Assembly (NCBI GenBank): GCA_947501355.1
Contig: CANMVA010000001.1
Location: 1,310,001-1,374,000 of the forward strand
DNA: 64,000 nt
Reading direction: 5' to 3'
Source of the DNA: an uncultured Paracoccaceae bacterium
GTDB lineage: Bacteria > Pseudomonadota > Alphaproteobacteria > Rhodobacterales > Rhodobacteraceae
The stretch's first letter is position 1. Each line of letters begins with the position of its first letter. Shown one piece after another: positions 1 to 7,956 of this stretch. Under the pieces are notes generated by a model, which worked only from the letters and a program-made list of their open reading frames with translations, did no database searches and was not told the DNA's origin. Made by a program: the position numbers and the translations under genes.

Positions 1-169
1 AGGCCCGCGTATGGGCAGTGTCCTGAATCTTGTCGCTCGACAGATCAGGCTGACTTGCTTCGGCTTGCGTGGCACTAGTGGCGGCCACAATAGCAACCGC
101 AGGGGCTGCGGTGCCTGCGAGCTTCAGGAAGTCGCGGCGGCTTGCGCCATCGTCAGTCTTCTTGCTCAT
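1..169 (-). CDS. Formate dehydrogenase-region Tat-signal small protein (partial, runs off left edge)
   Basis: The reading frame starts at the ATG at 169 on the minus strand and continues past position 1, so only the first 56 residues are visible. They carry a twin-arginine signal (ASRRDFLKLAG around residues 9-19), an Ala-rich hydrophobic stretch, then a polar tail. This matches the short Tat-targeted proteins found next to membrane-associated formate dehydrogenases. In such loci the small protein lies just before the catalytic fdhA gene, which would sit beyond the left edge. It follows the TorD-type chaperone gene by about 55 bases in the same direction. Function is inferred from context; the Tat motif is directly visible. 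Confidence 0.75.
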   Translation of the reverse strand, partial: MSKKTDDGASRRDFLKLAGTAAPAVAIVAATSATQAEASQPDLSSDKIQDTAHTRA

Positions 170-223
170 GGGATGTCTCCTCCCGTTTAAGTTAAGGTCG
201 GTTGCCCGACCCGTTGAAGCGGA

Positions 224-832
224 TCACTCCGCGATCATCCGAAAAGCCTCGCGCTCGATCTCCATGAACGACTTGCCGACAGCGCCGACAGCCGCGTAGA
301 GAACCGAGTTCTTCGCGCCTTCCAAATCCGAATAGAAATGCCCGGCCCAAGGGCCGATATGCTTGTTAAAGAACGTCTTTTGCGCCTCAAGGCTGGCCGG
401 CTCGCCAAAGCGCCCCGTGATCAGCCCGGCCATCATCTCCATCAGAGAGGCGATGTTGTCCTCAGGCTCATAGACGTTGTCCGCCCGCGTGATCCGCTGG
501 GCTGACATATCGTTGCGCAGGGTCGCCAAAGGCTTCTCGTTCAGGAAGCCGGTGAGGTAGAAACTGGCATAGGGCAGCAATTCCCCGCGCCCCAACCCGA
601 TGAAGAGCGCATTGAACTCGCTCTCGACCGCGCGCGGTTTGACTGCACGGGCCACACGGCTCAACGCACCAATCGCCTGACCCAGATCACTGTCATCGCC
701 TGACAAGGCTGCGCATTGCTTCAACAAATCCTCATCCGCAGGGCGTGCCAGCAAGGCGGCCAGAAAATCATAAAGATCAGCGCGCAGCTGGTCTTCTTCG
801 GCGATCTTGGTCTCTGCCATAGCGTTCGTCAT
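224..832 (-). CDS. TorD/DmsD-family molybdoenzyme chaperone for formate dehydrogenase
   Basis: A protein of about 202 residues with the features of the TorD family: an all-helical, acidic N-terminus, a central FNALFIGLGRGELLPYASFYLTG segment read at residues 77-99 in pieces, and an E-P-E-D-N-I motif (the family's E-P-x-D-H-x signature with Asn for His). TorD-like proteins bind the Tat signal of molybdoenzymes and assist cofactor loading in the cytoplasm. It lies between the DUF3306 gene and the Tat-signal small protein, so the likely client is the formate dehydrogenase to the left. Two starts are possible: ATG at 844 and ATG at 832. I prefer 832 because a GGAAGGG stretch precedes it, although the spacing is short. 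Confidence 0.82.
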   Translation of the reverse strand: MTNAMAETKIAEEDQLRADLYDFLAALLARPADEDLLKQCAALSGDDSDLGQAIGALSRVARAVKPRAVESEFNALFIGLGRGELLPYASFYLTGFLNEKPLATLRNDMSAQRITRADNVYEPEDNIASLMEMMAGLITGRFGEPASLEAQKTFFNKHIGPWAGHFYSDLEGAKNSVLYAAVGAVGKSFMEIEREAFRMIAE

Positions 833-865
833 GGTCCCTTCCATCCCGCTTGCACGGGTGCTGGC

Positions 866-1483
866 TTAGCTTTCGTCAAACGCGAACCGCATCCGGCGCT
901 TGGCCGGGGCAGGGGTCGCATCCTCGTCTGTTTCTTCAAACTCATACGCCGGAGCAGGATCGACATCGTCCGTCTCCGCATCCGCCTCAGCCATTACCGC
1001 GATCTCCACATCGGGTGCCTGCTCAGGCGTTACGTCAATCTCATCTTCTTCGCGCGCAGCCTCGGCCTCTTTCTCGGCCGCTTGCCGCGCCATTTCCTCG
1101 ACATGCTTCATCATGCCTTTGCCGACCTGATAGGCGGTCTGCATATTCTCGATGACCTTCGCGCCATCGGTGAAATCCTCGCCGTAATCGACCAGCATAT
1201 CCACATTGGCCAACACCGGGTTCGAGCGCCATAGCACCCGCAGCGCCCGCCGCCGGATACGGTCCGGCACGGCCTTGGCCATGAAGGCGCTGAAATCGGA
1301 ACCGGGCTCAAGGCTCTCGGGGGCGGGCAAGTCCAGCTCCGCCAAAATCTCGTCATCTGACTTCTCGTCCAGCGCGCGGGCTTCCTCGGCCTCCACGGCG
1401 GCAACCTTCGCGGCCTCTTCGGCCTCCGCCTCAGCTTGCACCGACTGACGGCGGGCGGACCAGAAATTACGCTCGCGGGTCAA
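866..1483 (-). CDS. DUF3306 protein of formate dehydrogenase locus
   Basis: A 205-residue protein with a basic N-terminal stretch (RERNFWSARRQSV), an acidic Ala/Glu-rich segment, a conserved core from about residue 50 to 100 (D-D-E-I-L-A-E-L-D-L-P, then S-D-F-S-A-F-M and VPDRIRRRALRVLWRSNPVL), and a long acidic tail. This core is typical of DUF3306, a family that accompanies DUF3305 and formate dehydrogenase in Proteobacteria; its biochemical role is unknown. The ATG overlaps the stop of the DUF3305 gene in an ATGA arrangement, so the two are probably translationally coupled. The very acidic second half suggests a flexible, non-catalytic region. Confidence 0.8.
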   Translation of the reverse strand: MTRERNFWSARRQSVQAEAEAEEAAKVAAVEAEEARALDEKSDDEILAELDLPAPESLEPGSDFSAFMAKAVPDRIRRRALRVLWRSNPVLANVDMLVDYGEDFTDGAKVIENMQTAYQVGKGMMKHVEEMARQAAEKEAEAAREEDEIDVTPEQAPDVEIAVMAEADAETDDVDPAPAYEFEETDEDATPAPAKRRMRFAFDES

Positions 1484-2037
1484 TGCATCTGCTCCCGACG
1501 GCTGGCAGGCGAGCGATAGACATCCGCCACCTGACGGATACGCGCATCGCCCTTGCCATCTTCGGCCAGATCAATCCGCTTCTTGTCGCGCCTCCGCTTC
1601 ACGAACTCTTCCTCTTCGTGATGCGCGTTGCAGAAATCTCGGATCCACGCCACGAGCCCGGCGGGCATCGGAACCTTCTCGACCAGTTCCTCGCCGCTGT
1701 CCTGATAATCCTGCGCCTCATAAGGCGAGGCCGTCACCAGCAGCGCCTCCAGCCCATCCCCCTCGTCGCGCATCACCACGTAAATCGCAGGGACGCCATC
1801 GGCGAGGCCGGTCAGATAGGCTTCGGTCTGGGTATGATGCAGCTCAAGGGGGCAGGTGGCGGCATGATATTCGACAACGTCGCCCTCACGCCGCAGCTCG
1901 GCCCATTCCGCAGGCCCGGCCCCCGGCAACACCGCAACCGCCTTCCACGACCACGCAGCCCAGCGGGTCACCCCGGGGCTTTTGCGGATAACGATCCCAA
2001 GCGGCATCGTGACGACTTTTTCGGCGAGCGTTCCCAA
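1480..2037 (-). CDS. DUF3305 protein of formate dehydrogenase locus
   Basis: A 185-residue protein. Its core (MPLGIVIRKSPGVTRWA, then WAELRREGDVVEYHAATCPLELHHTQTEAYL read in parts) is characteristic of DUF3305. The family is sometimes annotated as molybdopterin-guanine-dinucleotide related, but no function is established. The frame opens with a TTG at 2037 preceded by a strong GGGAGGAG ribosome-binding site with normal spacing. This supports the TTG over the internal ATG at 2007, which lacks one. It is the promoter-proximal gene of a minus-strand operon DUF3305-DUF3306-TorD-Tat peptide leading into the formate dehydrogenase. Confidence 0.8.
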   Translation of the reverse strand: MGTLAEKVVTMPLGIVIRKSPGVTRWAAWSWKAVAVLPGAGPAEWAELRREGDVVEYHAATCPLELHHTQTEAYLTGLADGVPAIYVVMRDEGDGLEALLVTASPYEAQDYQDSGEELVEKVPMPAGLVAWIRDFCNAHHEEEEFVKRRRDKKRIDLAEDGKGDARIRQVADVYRSPASRREQMH

Positions 2038-2375
2038 GCTCTCCTCCCAATTGGCGAGCGCGGCGGCTAGTCCGGCTGGCTGATCACATTTGTTACAAAC
2101 AGCGGGTCATGTGCCAAGGCTTGCAGGTATACTACGGCGCACAACGGCGGTTTTGTCGCGGTTTTGGACCGCTCTGGAGGCTGGATTGCGACCGCCTGCC
2201 GCAGGCATCAGAAAAACCCATAGAATCAGTCAGATATAATGCTGCGCCTGCACCATATCTGCTGCGTCGCAGCAATCGCCTTTCGCCTTGTGGTCTGGCG
2301 GGATCGGACCTACCTCTTGTGTCAAGCCAAACGAAATACCGCATCAATGCGGAGCCGTAGCCAATAGGGGGCGTC
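2038..2375. promoter_or_regulatory. Divergent intergenic region between FDH accessory operon and poly-ferredoxin gene
   Basis: This 338-base gap separates two divergent transcription units, so it should hold promoters in both directions. Visible structure: an inverted repeat CAGATAT (2231-2237) and ATATCTG (2255-2261) with 17 bases between, and a perfect TATAAT at 2235-2240 overlapping the left arm. No good -35 element stands at the usual distance. An operator for a molybdate or redox regulator is possible given the neighbours, but the palindrome does not clearly match the ModE consensus. No coding sequence is supported. Confidence 0.4.
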
Positions 2376-4328
2376 ATGCCCAAGCATTTGATTTTATGCG
2401 ATTGTCTGGGAAGTCAGTCGCTCGATAAAGACGCGTTGGAGGCCGCCACGGGTCTGTCCTGTTCTCGTGTTCATACCGGGCTCTGCACCACCCAGATCGA
2501 GGCCGCGAGTGCGGCGATTGAGGCGGGCGACGCGCTGATCGCCTGCCAGCAAGAGCGCACCACCTTCGAGGAACTCGCCGCCGATCTTGAGATCGAAACA
2601 CCCGCCTTTGTCGACCTGCGCGACCGTGCCGGATGGTCTGCCGACACCGCGTCCAAGACCCCGAAAATGGCCGCGCTGATCGCCGAAGCCACGATGGAGG
2701 CTCCGGTTACACCAGCGGTCGATGTCGCCTCCGAAGGGATGTGCCTGATCGTGGGGCAGTCCGACGTGGCACTGCCGGCTGCTGCGAAACTAGCCGACGC
2801 GCTGTCCGTCACGGTGTTGCTGACCGACACCGATGCAGAGCCGCCCCTTGATCGCCGCTTTGATCCGATCAAAGGCCGCATCCGCCGCGCCTCTGGCGCG
2901 TTTGGCGGCTTCAACCTGACCATCGACGCGCTGCAAATGCTCAACCCCGGTGGTCGCGAGCTGACCTGGACCGACCCCCGCGATCGGGCCGCCTCCCAAT
3001 GCGACATTATCCTTGATCTGACCGGCGATACGGCGCTGTTCCCGGCCCCCGAAAAACGCGAAGGCTATCTGCGCGCCGACCCCGGACGTCCGGAAGCCGT
3101 GCAAGGGGCACTCCTCGCCGCATCTCAGCTCATCGGCACGTTCGAAAAGCCGCTTTACGTCCGGCTCGAAGCATCGCTCTGCGCCCATTCCCGCGCGGGT
3201 CAAACCGCCTGCACCAATTGCCTCGACATCTGCCCCACGGGTGCCATCACGTCCGCCGGGGACCATGTCGCCATCGACCCGATGGTCTGCGCAGGATGTG
3301 GCGCGTGTTCCGCGCTCTGCCCGTCCGGTGCTATCACGTATGAGGACCCGCCGACGAACTTCACTTTCCGCCGCATGGAAACGCTCGCCTCCGCTTACGT
3401 TCAAGCGGGCGGTCAAAACCCCCGCTTGCTTGTCCATGACGCCAAGTTCGGCGCGGAACTGATCCAGCTTTCGGCCCGCTACGCCAAGGGCCTCCCCGCC
3501 AACGTCATCCCCATGTCGCTCGACACGATCGCGGGCTTCGGCCACTCCGAAATGCTCGCCGCCCTCGCCGTCGGTTTTGCAGACGTTCAGGTCCTGCTGG
3601 CCCCCACGACCGAGCGCGACGCGCTGGATCGTGAATTAACCTTAACGCGGGCAATCACTGGCAAGGATAACGCCCGCCTGATCGACATCACCGACCCCGA
3701 AGCGCTTTGGGAGGCGCTGGGCGAGGCGGAGGCCCCTCTGGCCGAGCCGATCCTGCCCATGGGCACCCGCCGTCAGGTTGCGCGCACCGCCGCCAAGGCT
3801 TTGCGCCCCGACGCCGACCAGCCGATCCCGCTGCCCGACACCGCCCCCTACGGCGCGGTTCTGGTGGACACAGACGCCTGCACGCTCTGCCTGTCCTGCG
3901 TCTCTCTTTGTCCCTCTGGAGCCTTGGCGGATAACCCCGACAAACCCGAGCTGCGCTTTCAGGAAGACGCCTGCCTGCAATGTGGCCTCTGCGCCAATGT
4001 CTGCCCCGAAGACGCCATCACCTACGAGGCCCGCTTCGACCTCTCGGACGCGGCCCTCAGCCAGTCCACGCTGCATGAAGAGGAGCCTGCCGCCTGCATC
4101 GAATGCGGTGCGCTTTTCGGCGTGAAATCCACCATCGACAAGATCACCGAAAAGCTTGCGGGCAAGCATTCCATGTTCGCTTCAAGCGACGCCGCGCGCA
4201 TGATCCAGATGTGTGACAACTGCCGGGTGCAAGCGCAATATCACAGCGAAAACAATCCCTTCGCCGGAGGTGAACGGCCCAAGCCGCGCACCACTGATGA
4301 CTACTACGTCAAACGCAAGGATCACTGA
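2376..4328 (+). CDS. Poly-[4Fe-4S] ferredoxin-type iron-sulfur protein linked to formate dehydrogenase
   Basis: A 650-residue cytoplasmic protein. The first third has no cluster motifs but contains C-D-C-L-G and C-Q-Q-E pieces. Two pairs of ferredoxin motifs follow: ACTNCLDICPTGA with VCAGCGACSALCPSGA in the middle, and ACTLCLSCVSLCPSGA with ACLQCGLCANVCPEDA near the end, enough for four [4Fe-4S] clusters. Late CIECG and CDNCR pairs add further cysteines. Related proteins lie next to formate dehydrogenases in Rhodobacterales and are thought to shuttle electrons, but the physiological partner is not proven. It is transcribed away from the FDH accessory operon and ends 7 bases inside the convergent cytochrome gene. 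Confidence 0.85.
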   Translation: MPKHLILCDCLGSQSLDKDALEAATGLSCSRVHTGLCTTQIEAASAAIEAGDALIACQQERTTFEELAADLEIETPAFVDLRDRAGWSADTASKTPKMAALIAEATMEAPVTPAVDVASEGMCLIVGQSDVALPAAAKLADALSVTVLLTDTDAEPPLDRRFDPIKGRIRRASGAFGGFNLTIDALQMLNPGGRELTWTDPRDRAASQCDIILDLTGDTALFPAPEKREGYLRADPGRPEAVQGALLAASQLIGTFEKPLYVRLEASLCAHSRAGQTACTNCLDICPTGAITSAGDHVAIDPMVCAGCGACSALCPSGAITYEDPPTNFTFRRMETLASAYVQAGGQNPRLLVHDAKFGAELIQLSARYAKGLPANVIPMSLDTIAGFGHSEMLAALAVGFADVQVLLAPTTERDALDRELTLTRAITGKDNARLIDITDPEALWEALGEAEAPLAEPILPMGTRRQVARTAAKALRPDADQPIPLPDTAPYGAVLVDTDACTLCLSCVSLCPSGALADNPDKPELRFQEDACLQCGLCANVCPEDAITYEARFDLSDAALSQSTLHEEEPAACIECGALFGVKSTIDKITEKLAGKHSMFASSDAARMIQMCDNCRVQAQYHSENNPFAGGERPKPRTTDDYYVKRKDH

Positions 4329-5035
4329 GATTGGATCGGCGCGCCCAAATCCGCAGGTGTGATGCTGGCCACATAGGCCACAATCGCGCTGACCTCATCG
4401 GCGGTCATTACGACCGGCGCAATGGGCGAGGGGCGCTGAGGGTCGAACGGGTCCGTGACGCCTTCGATCTGGGTGAACGCACCATGGGGTTTCAGCTCCC
4501 AGAAGGTCGCGAACCGCACGTCCCAGTCGCTGAAATTGCGCATCATTCCGAAAGACGGGGTCGAGCCGATCGCGTTCATCCGGTTGCTCTCATTGACCAC
4601 ATGACAGCGCCCGCAATGCAGCAGAGCGGCCTTTTCCCCGGCGACGAGATCACCGGTGATCGCAACTTCTTCGCGCGCGGCCACCGAAACTTCGGCGGGA
4701 CCAAAGCCGTTCCCGAAACTCTCCAGCGTGCGCACGCCCACATCAGACAAAAGCCAGTCGGAAAACCGCACCGCATCCGGGTCGCTGGCCTCCGACAGGC
4801 CCCAAACACTGTCGCCCCGCGCCACCGCGGGCGCGCCGCCGTCACCCAGCACCAGATCGGCGTTTCCCTCTGCGATATTAACCTGAATGCCCGTTTTCAG
4901 CGAAAAGCGCGGCAGCAGATGCTGGATCAATCCGGCCTCGACCAAAGCGGGGTCCACATCCAGGGTGAATTGCTTGTCGTCGGCCATCACAGGGCCTGCC
5001 AACACGCTCAAAATCAAAACGCAGGTCCGTTGCAT
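4322..5035 (-). CDS. Periplasmic cytochrome c with N-terminal binding-protein-like segment
   Basis: A 237-residue protein starting at the ATG at 5035; the frame stays open to 5062 but the signal peptide (MQRTCVLILSVLAGPVMA) begins here. The second half is a class I cytochrome c: CGRCH at residues 141-145 and an AIVAYVASI helix near the end. Residues about 20-110 are not cytochrome-like. They read like a shortened periplasmic binding-protein core: LLPRFSLKTGIQVNI, NADLVLGD, then FSDWLLSDVGVRTLESF, patterns seen in tungstate/molybdate-binding TupA/ModA-type proteins. This suggests a fusion or remnant domain. Its position beside formate dehydrogenase genes fits a periplasmic electron-transfer role, which is inferred. 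It converges on the ferredoxin gene with a 7-base overlap. Confidence 0.72.
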   Translation of the reverse strand: MQRTCVLILSVLAGPVMADDKQFTLDVDPALVEAGLIQHLLPRFSLKTGIQVNIAEGNADLVLGDGGAPAVARGDSVWGLSEASDPDAVRFSDWLLSDVGVRTLESFGNGFGPAEVSVAAREEVAITGDLVAGEKAALLHCGRCHVVNESNRMNAIGSTPSFGMMRNFSDWDVRFATFWELKPHGAFTQIEGVTDPFDPQRPSPIAPVVMTADEVSAIVAYVASITPADLGAPIQSQ

Positions 5036-5118
5036 GGCGGTTCCTGTCCTTATGGCTCCCAAGCGCTAGGGTAGGGGTCAGGCCGCGATCCGGTCAACAA
5101 AAACAAGGGGAAAGAAAA

Positions 5119-5313
5119 ATGGACGAAGATTTCAACATGTCGATGCGCAAGTTCCTCAAGCAGGTCGGCGTGACCTCGCAACAGGCTATCGAGGAAGGCA
5201 TGCGCAGCACCGATGGCACCGCGGGCAAGACGTTTGAGGCCAAGGTCGTGCTGACCATCGACGGGTTGGATGTTGAACACACCGTCACCGGGACGATCAA
5301 AGGGGCCGAATAA
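5119..5313 (+). CDS. DUF6494 family small protein
   Basis: A 64-residue soluble protein (starts MDEDFNMSMRKFLKQVG) preceded by a GGGGAAAGAAAA ribosome-binding region. I recognise the DUF6494 type; no function is known. It sits one base before the GTG start of mrp, so the two are likely co-translated. The family is commonly found at this position beside the Mrp ATPase gene in Rhodobacterales, which suggests a link to iron-sulfur handling, but this is association only. Confidence 0.72.
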   Translation: MDEDFNMSMRKFLKQVGVTSQQAIEEGMRSTDGTAGKTFEAKVVLTIDGLDVEHTVTGTIKGAE

Positions 5314-5314
5314 C

Positions 5315-6394
5315 GTGCCAAACGACACGACTGCCACCCGCGACGCCGTCCTTGAGACGCTCAAGACCATCACCGACCCGATCAGCGGAGACGACATGGT
5401 CGCCGCTGGCCTTGTCCGCGCGCTGAACGTGGAAGGCGGCACCGTCCGCTTCGTGATGGAGATTGACCCCGCCAAGGCCGAGCTGCTGACGCCCGTCCAG
5501 AAGGAAGCCGAGGATAAACTCAAGGCGCTCGACGGCGTAGACAGTGTCTCCGTCGTGATGACCGCGCATTCCAAACCCGCCGCGCCGCCAGATCTCAAAC
5601 CGGGTCGCAAGGCCGAACCCAAAGGCCCCCAGAAGATCCCCGGCATCGACCGCATCGTCGCCATTGCCTCCGGCAAGGGCGGGGTAGGAAAATCCACGGT
5701 GTCCGCGAACCTCGCCTGCGCGCTTGCCGCCGAAGGCCGCCGCGTCGGCCTGCTCGACGCCGATGTATACGGACCGTCCCAGCCGCGCATGCTCGGTGTT
5801 TCGGGCCGTCCTGCCAGCCCCGATGGCAAGACGATTCTGCCCATGCGCAACCACGGCGTCACCATGATGTCCCTCGGCCTCATGCAGAACGAGGATCAGG
5901 CCGTTGTCTGGCGTGGCCCGATGCTGATGGGTGCGCTCCAACAGATGCTCACGCAGGTGCAATGGGGTGCCCTCGATGTGCTGCTCGTCGACCTGCCCCC
6001 CGGCACGGGCGACGTGCAGATGACCCTTGCGCAAAAGTCCGAAGTGACCGGGGCCGTCATCGTCTCCACCCCGCAAGACGTGGCCTTGATCGACGCCCGC
6101 AAAGGCATTGATATGTTTAACCAATTGCATGTCCCGATCCTTGGGATGATCGAAAACATGAGCACCCATATCTGCTCAAGCTGCGGGCATGAGGAACACG
6201 TTTTCGGCCATGGCGGCGTGAAGGCGGAGGCCGAAAAAATCGGCGCGCCGCTGCTCGCTGAAATCCCGCTCCACCTCGACATCCGCATGGCCGCCGATGG
6301 CGGCGCGCCCATCGTCGTCTCCAAGCCGCAAAGTGCGCAGGCTCAGGCCTTCCGCACCGTGGCTAGGCAGCTGATCGCTGACGGGAACGCATGA
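5315..6394 (+). CDS. mrp: Mrp/NBP35-family iron-sulfur cluster carrier ATPase
   Basis: A 359-residue cytoplasmic P-loop ATPase that binds and delivers [4Fe-4S] clusters. Residues about 8-80 form the MIP18/DUF59 domain (DPISGDDMVAAGLVRAL). The deviant Walker A GKGGVGKS is at residues 120-127, followed by LLDADVYGPSQPRML and VDLPPGTGDVQMTL. A late CSSC pair is the cluster-binding CxxC. The start is a GTG at 5315, just after the stop of the DUF6494 gene; an upstream ATG in frame at 5270 would overlap that gene and adds residues foreign to the family. The stop overlaps the next gene in ATGA fashion. Length and motifs are normal for bacterial Mrp. Confidence 0.93.
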   Translation: MPNDTTATRDAVLETLKTITDPISGDDMVAAGLVRALNVEGGTVRFVMEIDPAKAELLTPVQKEAEDKLKALDGVDSVSVVMTAHSKPAAPPDLKPGRKAEPKGPQKIPGIDRIVAIASGKGGVGKSTVSANLACALAAEGRRVGLLDADVYGPSQPRMLGVSGRPASPDGKTILPMRNHGVTMMSLGLMQNEDQAVVWRGPMLMGALQQMLTQVQWGALDVLLVDLPPGTGDVQMTLAQKSEVTGAVIVSTPQDVALIDARKGIDMFNQLHVPILGMIENMSTHICSSCGHEEHVFGHGGVKAEAEKIGAPLLAEIPLHLDIRMAADGGAPIVVSKPQSAQAQAFRTVARQLIADGNA

Positions 6395-7095
6395 CCGAAC
6401 CGACCTTTCCCCCCCTCTTGAAAGGCGAGCGTGTCGATGGTGCGCTTGACCCGTTCACCAAGGCCTGCGCGCAAGCCGCGCTTGGCTGTGACGCAGGCCT
6501 GATCTTCTACAAGATCACCGACAGCCACCTGCGCGCCGCCATCGTTTTCGCCCCCGAAGTTCCGCTGGAAGAGGCGATGGCAATGCTGCCGCTCTGCGGT
6601 GTCGGCTATCAGAACGCCCTCGGCGCGCTGGCCCCTCCCGAAGTTGCCGTGCATCTGGACTGGGCGGGGGGCATCACGGTGAATGGCGCATTCTGCGGTC
6701 ACATGCAGGCCGCCGCCAACACCACCGACCCGCGTGAGGATCCCGAATGGCTCGTCGTCGGCCTTGAAATCCCGCTGACGCCCGAGGATGACAACCCCGG
6801 CCTCACCCCCGACCGCACGTCCCTGTTTGACGAAGGCTGTGTTGAGGTTGAGCCCGTCCGCCTTCTGGAAAGCTGGTCGCGCCACACCCTTGTCTGGATC
6901 AACCGCTGGACCGAGGACGGCGTGCAACCGCTGCATGACGAATGGCGCGGCCTTGCGCGCAATATCGGGGAAGATATTGAAATGGATGGTAAAAAAGGCA
7001 CCTTCCTTGGTGTCGATGAACGCTTCGGGATGCTGCTGCGCCACGGCGACACCACCGATCTGATCCCCCTCTCAACCCGGTTGAAGGACGCCTGA
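6391..7095 (+). CDS. Biotin/lipoate protein ligase-like protein (DUF4444)
   Basis: A 234-residue protein beginning FPPLLKGERVDGALDPF. It resembles the biotin/lipoate ligase-like family that carries a C-terminal DUF4444 domain, here with GTFLGVDERFGMLLRHGD at about residues 203-220. True ligases have a catalytic GRGRxGR loop and a lysine; neither is obvious, so it may be a non-catalytic relative. Overlaps the mrp stop by four bases and is followed three bases later by the DUF6505 gene, forming a four-gene operon with DUF6494 and mrp. Confidence 0.7.
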   Translation: MTEPTFPPLLKGERVDGALDPFTKACAQAALGCDAGLIFYKITDSHLRAAIVFAPEVPLEEAMAMLPLCGVGYQNALGALAPPEVAVHLDWAGGITVNGAFCGHMQAAANTTDPREDPEWLVVGLEIPLTPEDDNPGLTPDRTSLFDEGCVEVEPVRLLESWSRHTLVWINRWTEDGVQPLHDEWRGLARNIGEDIEMDGKKGTFLGVDERFGMLLRHGDTTDLIPLSTRLKDA

Positions 7096-7098
7096 GCC

Positions 7099-7629
7099 AT
7101 GAAGTTTGAGACCAAGACCGAGATGAAACTCGCCCGCGCGATCCACTTCGATGAAAGCGACCAACGCGTCTTTCACAACCCCGCCCGCACCGGCGAATGG
7201 TGCATTTCCGGCGGGTTCGAGTTCTCCAACTGGTCCGAGGCCGACCTGACCGGCAAGGCCCGCCAAGCGTTTTCAAACGGCTGGCTAGGGGTCGAAACCT
7301 TCGGTCGCGTCACCTTCGTCGCCGTGACCGTGGTCGAGGAAAACGAGGTCGAAATCCTCACCGCCGCGCTCGCCGATCACTTCGTCGCCATGTATGGCGC
7401 CCCCTCCGTCGACGCCGCCATGCCCGCCGCCCGCGAGGAAATCGCCCATATGATGGAGCTCTGCGAGGACCAGGACCCCAATACGCTTCTGACCGTCGCT
7501 CGTGAACTCACCGAGTCCGGCGTCAAAGAGAGCTTCCGTATGATTGAGGCGCAAGAGGCCGGGCTGGATCAGTTTGCCATCCATGGCGATATCGAGGGGA
7601 TGAACCCGACAGGCGGTCACTCGCATTAA
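7099..7629 (+). CDS. DUF6505 family protein
   Basis: A 176-residue soluble acidic protein with a His-rich C-terminus (GGHSH). It matches my memory of DUF6505, a family of unknown function that follows the biotin/lipoate ligase-like gene in Rhodobacterales. Last gene of the DUF6494-mrp-DUF4444-DUF6505 operon. No catalytic motif is visible. The family call rests on overall resemblance and position. Confidence 0.65.
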   Translation: MKFETKTEMKLARAIHFDESDQRVFHNPARTGEWCISGGFEFSNWSEADLTGKARQAFSNGWLGVETFGRVTFVAVTVVEENEVEILTAALADHFVAMYGAPSVDAAMPAAREEIAHMMELCEDQDPNTLLTVARELTESGVKESFRMIEAQEAGLDQFAIHGDIEGMNPTGGHSH

Positions 7630-7956
7630 CCCCGATCCGGGCCCCAGTGCCAATCCGAGCCGCTCCGTAGGACGGGTCGCAGATACCCGGCGCCTCCGGT
7701 TTGAGTCCAGGTTTTAAGTGATTGCAGCGAGGGACGGATGCGAGCCCGTCCTAAGCATTCCTCAGCCTGTAGCGAATGACCGAAACTCGATTGAGTATTC
7801 CAAAGGATCGCAGTAACTTCTGATCATGGCCTTGCTCGGGCCTCCCCCCTCCATTGGGGCAGCATTTGACATGCGGAGCGATACCATTTCGAGCCCAACC
7901 TGTTCGAGCACGCGCATAAGGAGGGATTGCGGAGACCGCTCGGAAGGAGGTTCAGG
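7630..7956. other. Intergenic gap at left edge of accessory island
   Basis: No gene with coding support is seen in these 327 bases. A CCCC(TCCATT)GGGG element near 7845 could form a weak hairpin. The last 15 bases hold a strong ribosome-binding site (AAGGAGG) for the next gene. The gap marks the junction between the conserved mrp operon and the accessory island. Confidence 0.4.

Noticed and set aside
1206-1448. Plus-strand Ser/Ala-rich open frames opposite the DUF3306 gene
   Set aside because: They are antisense shadows of an Ala/Glu-rich coding region.
2231-2261. ModE operator in the FDH promoter region
   Set aside because: The arms and spacing do not match the ModE consensus well enough.
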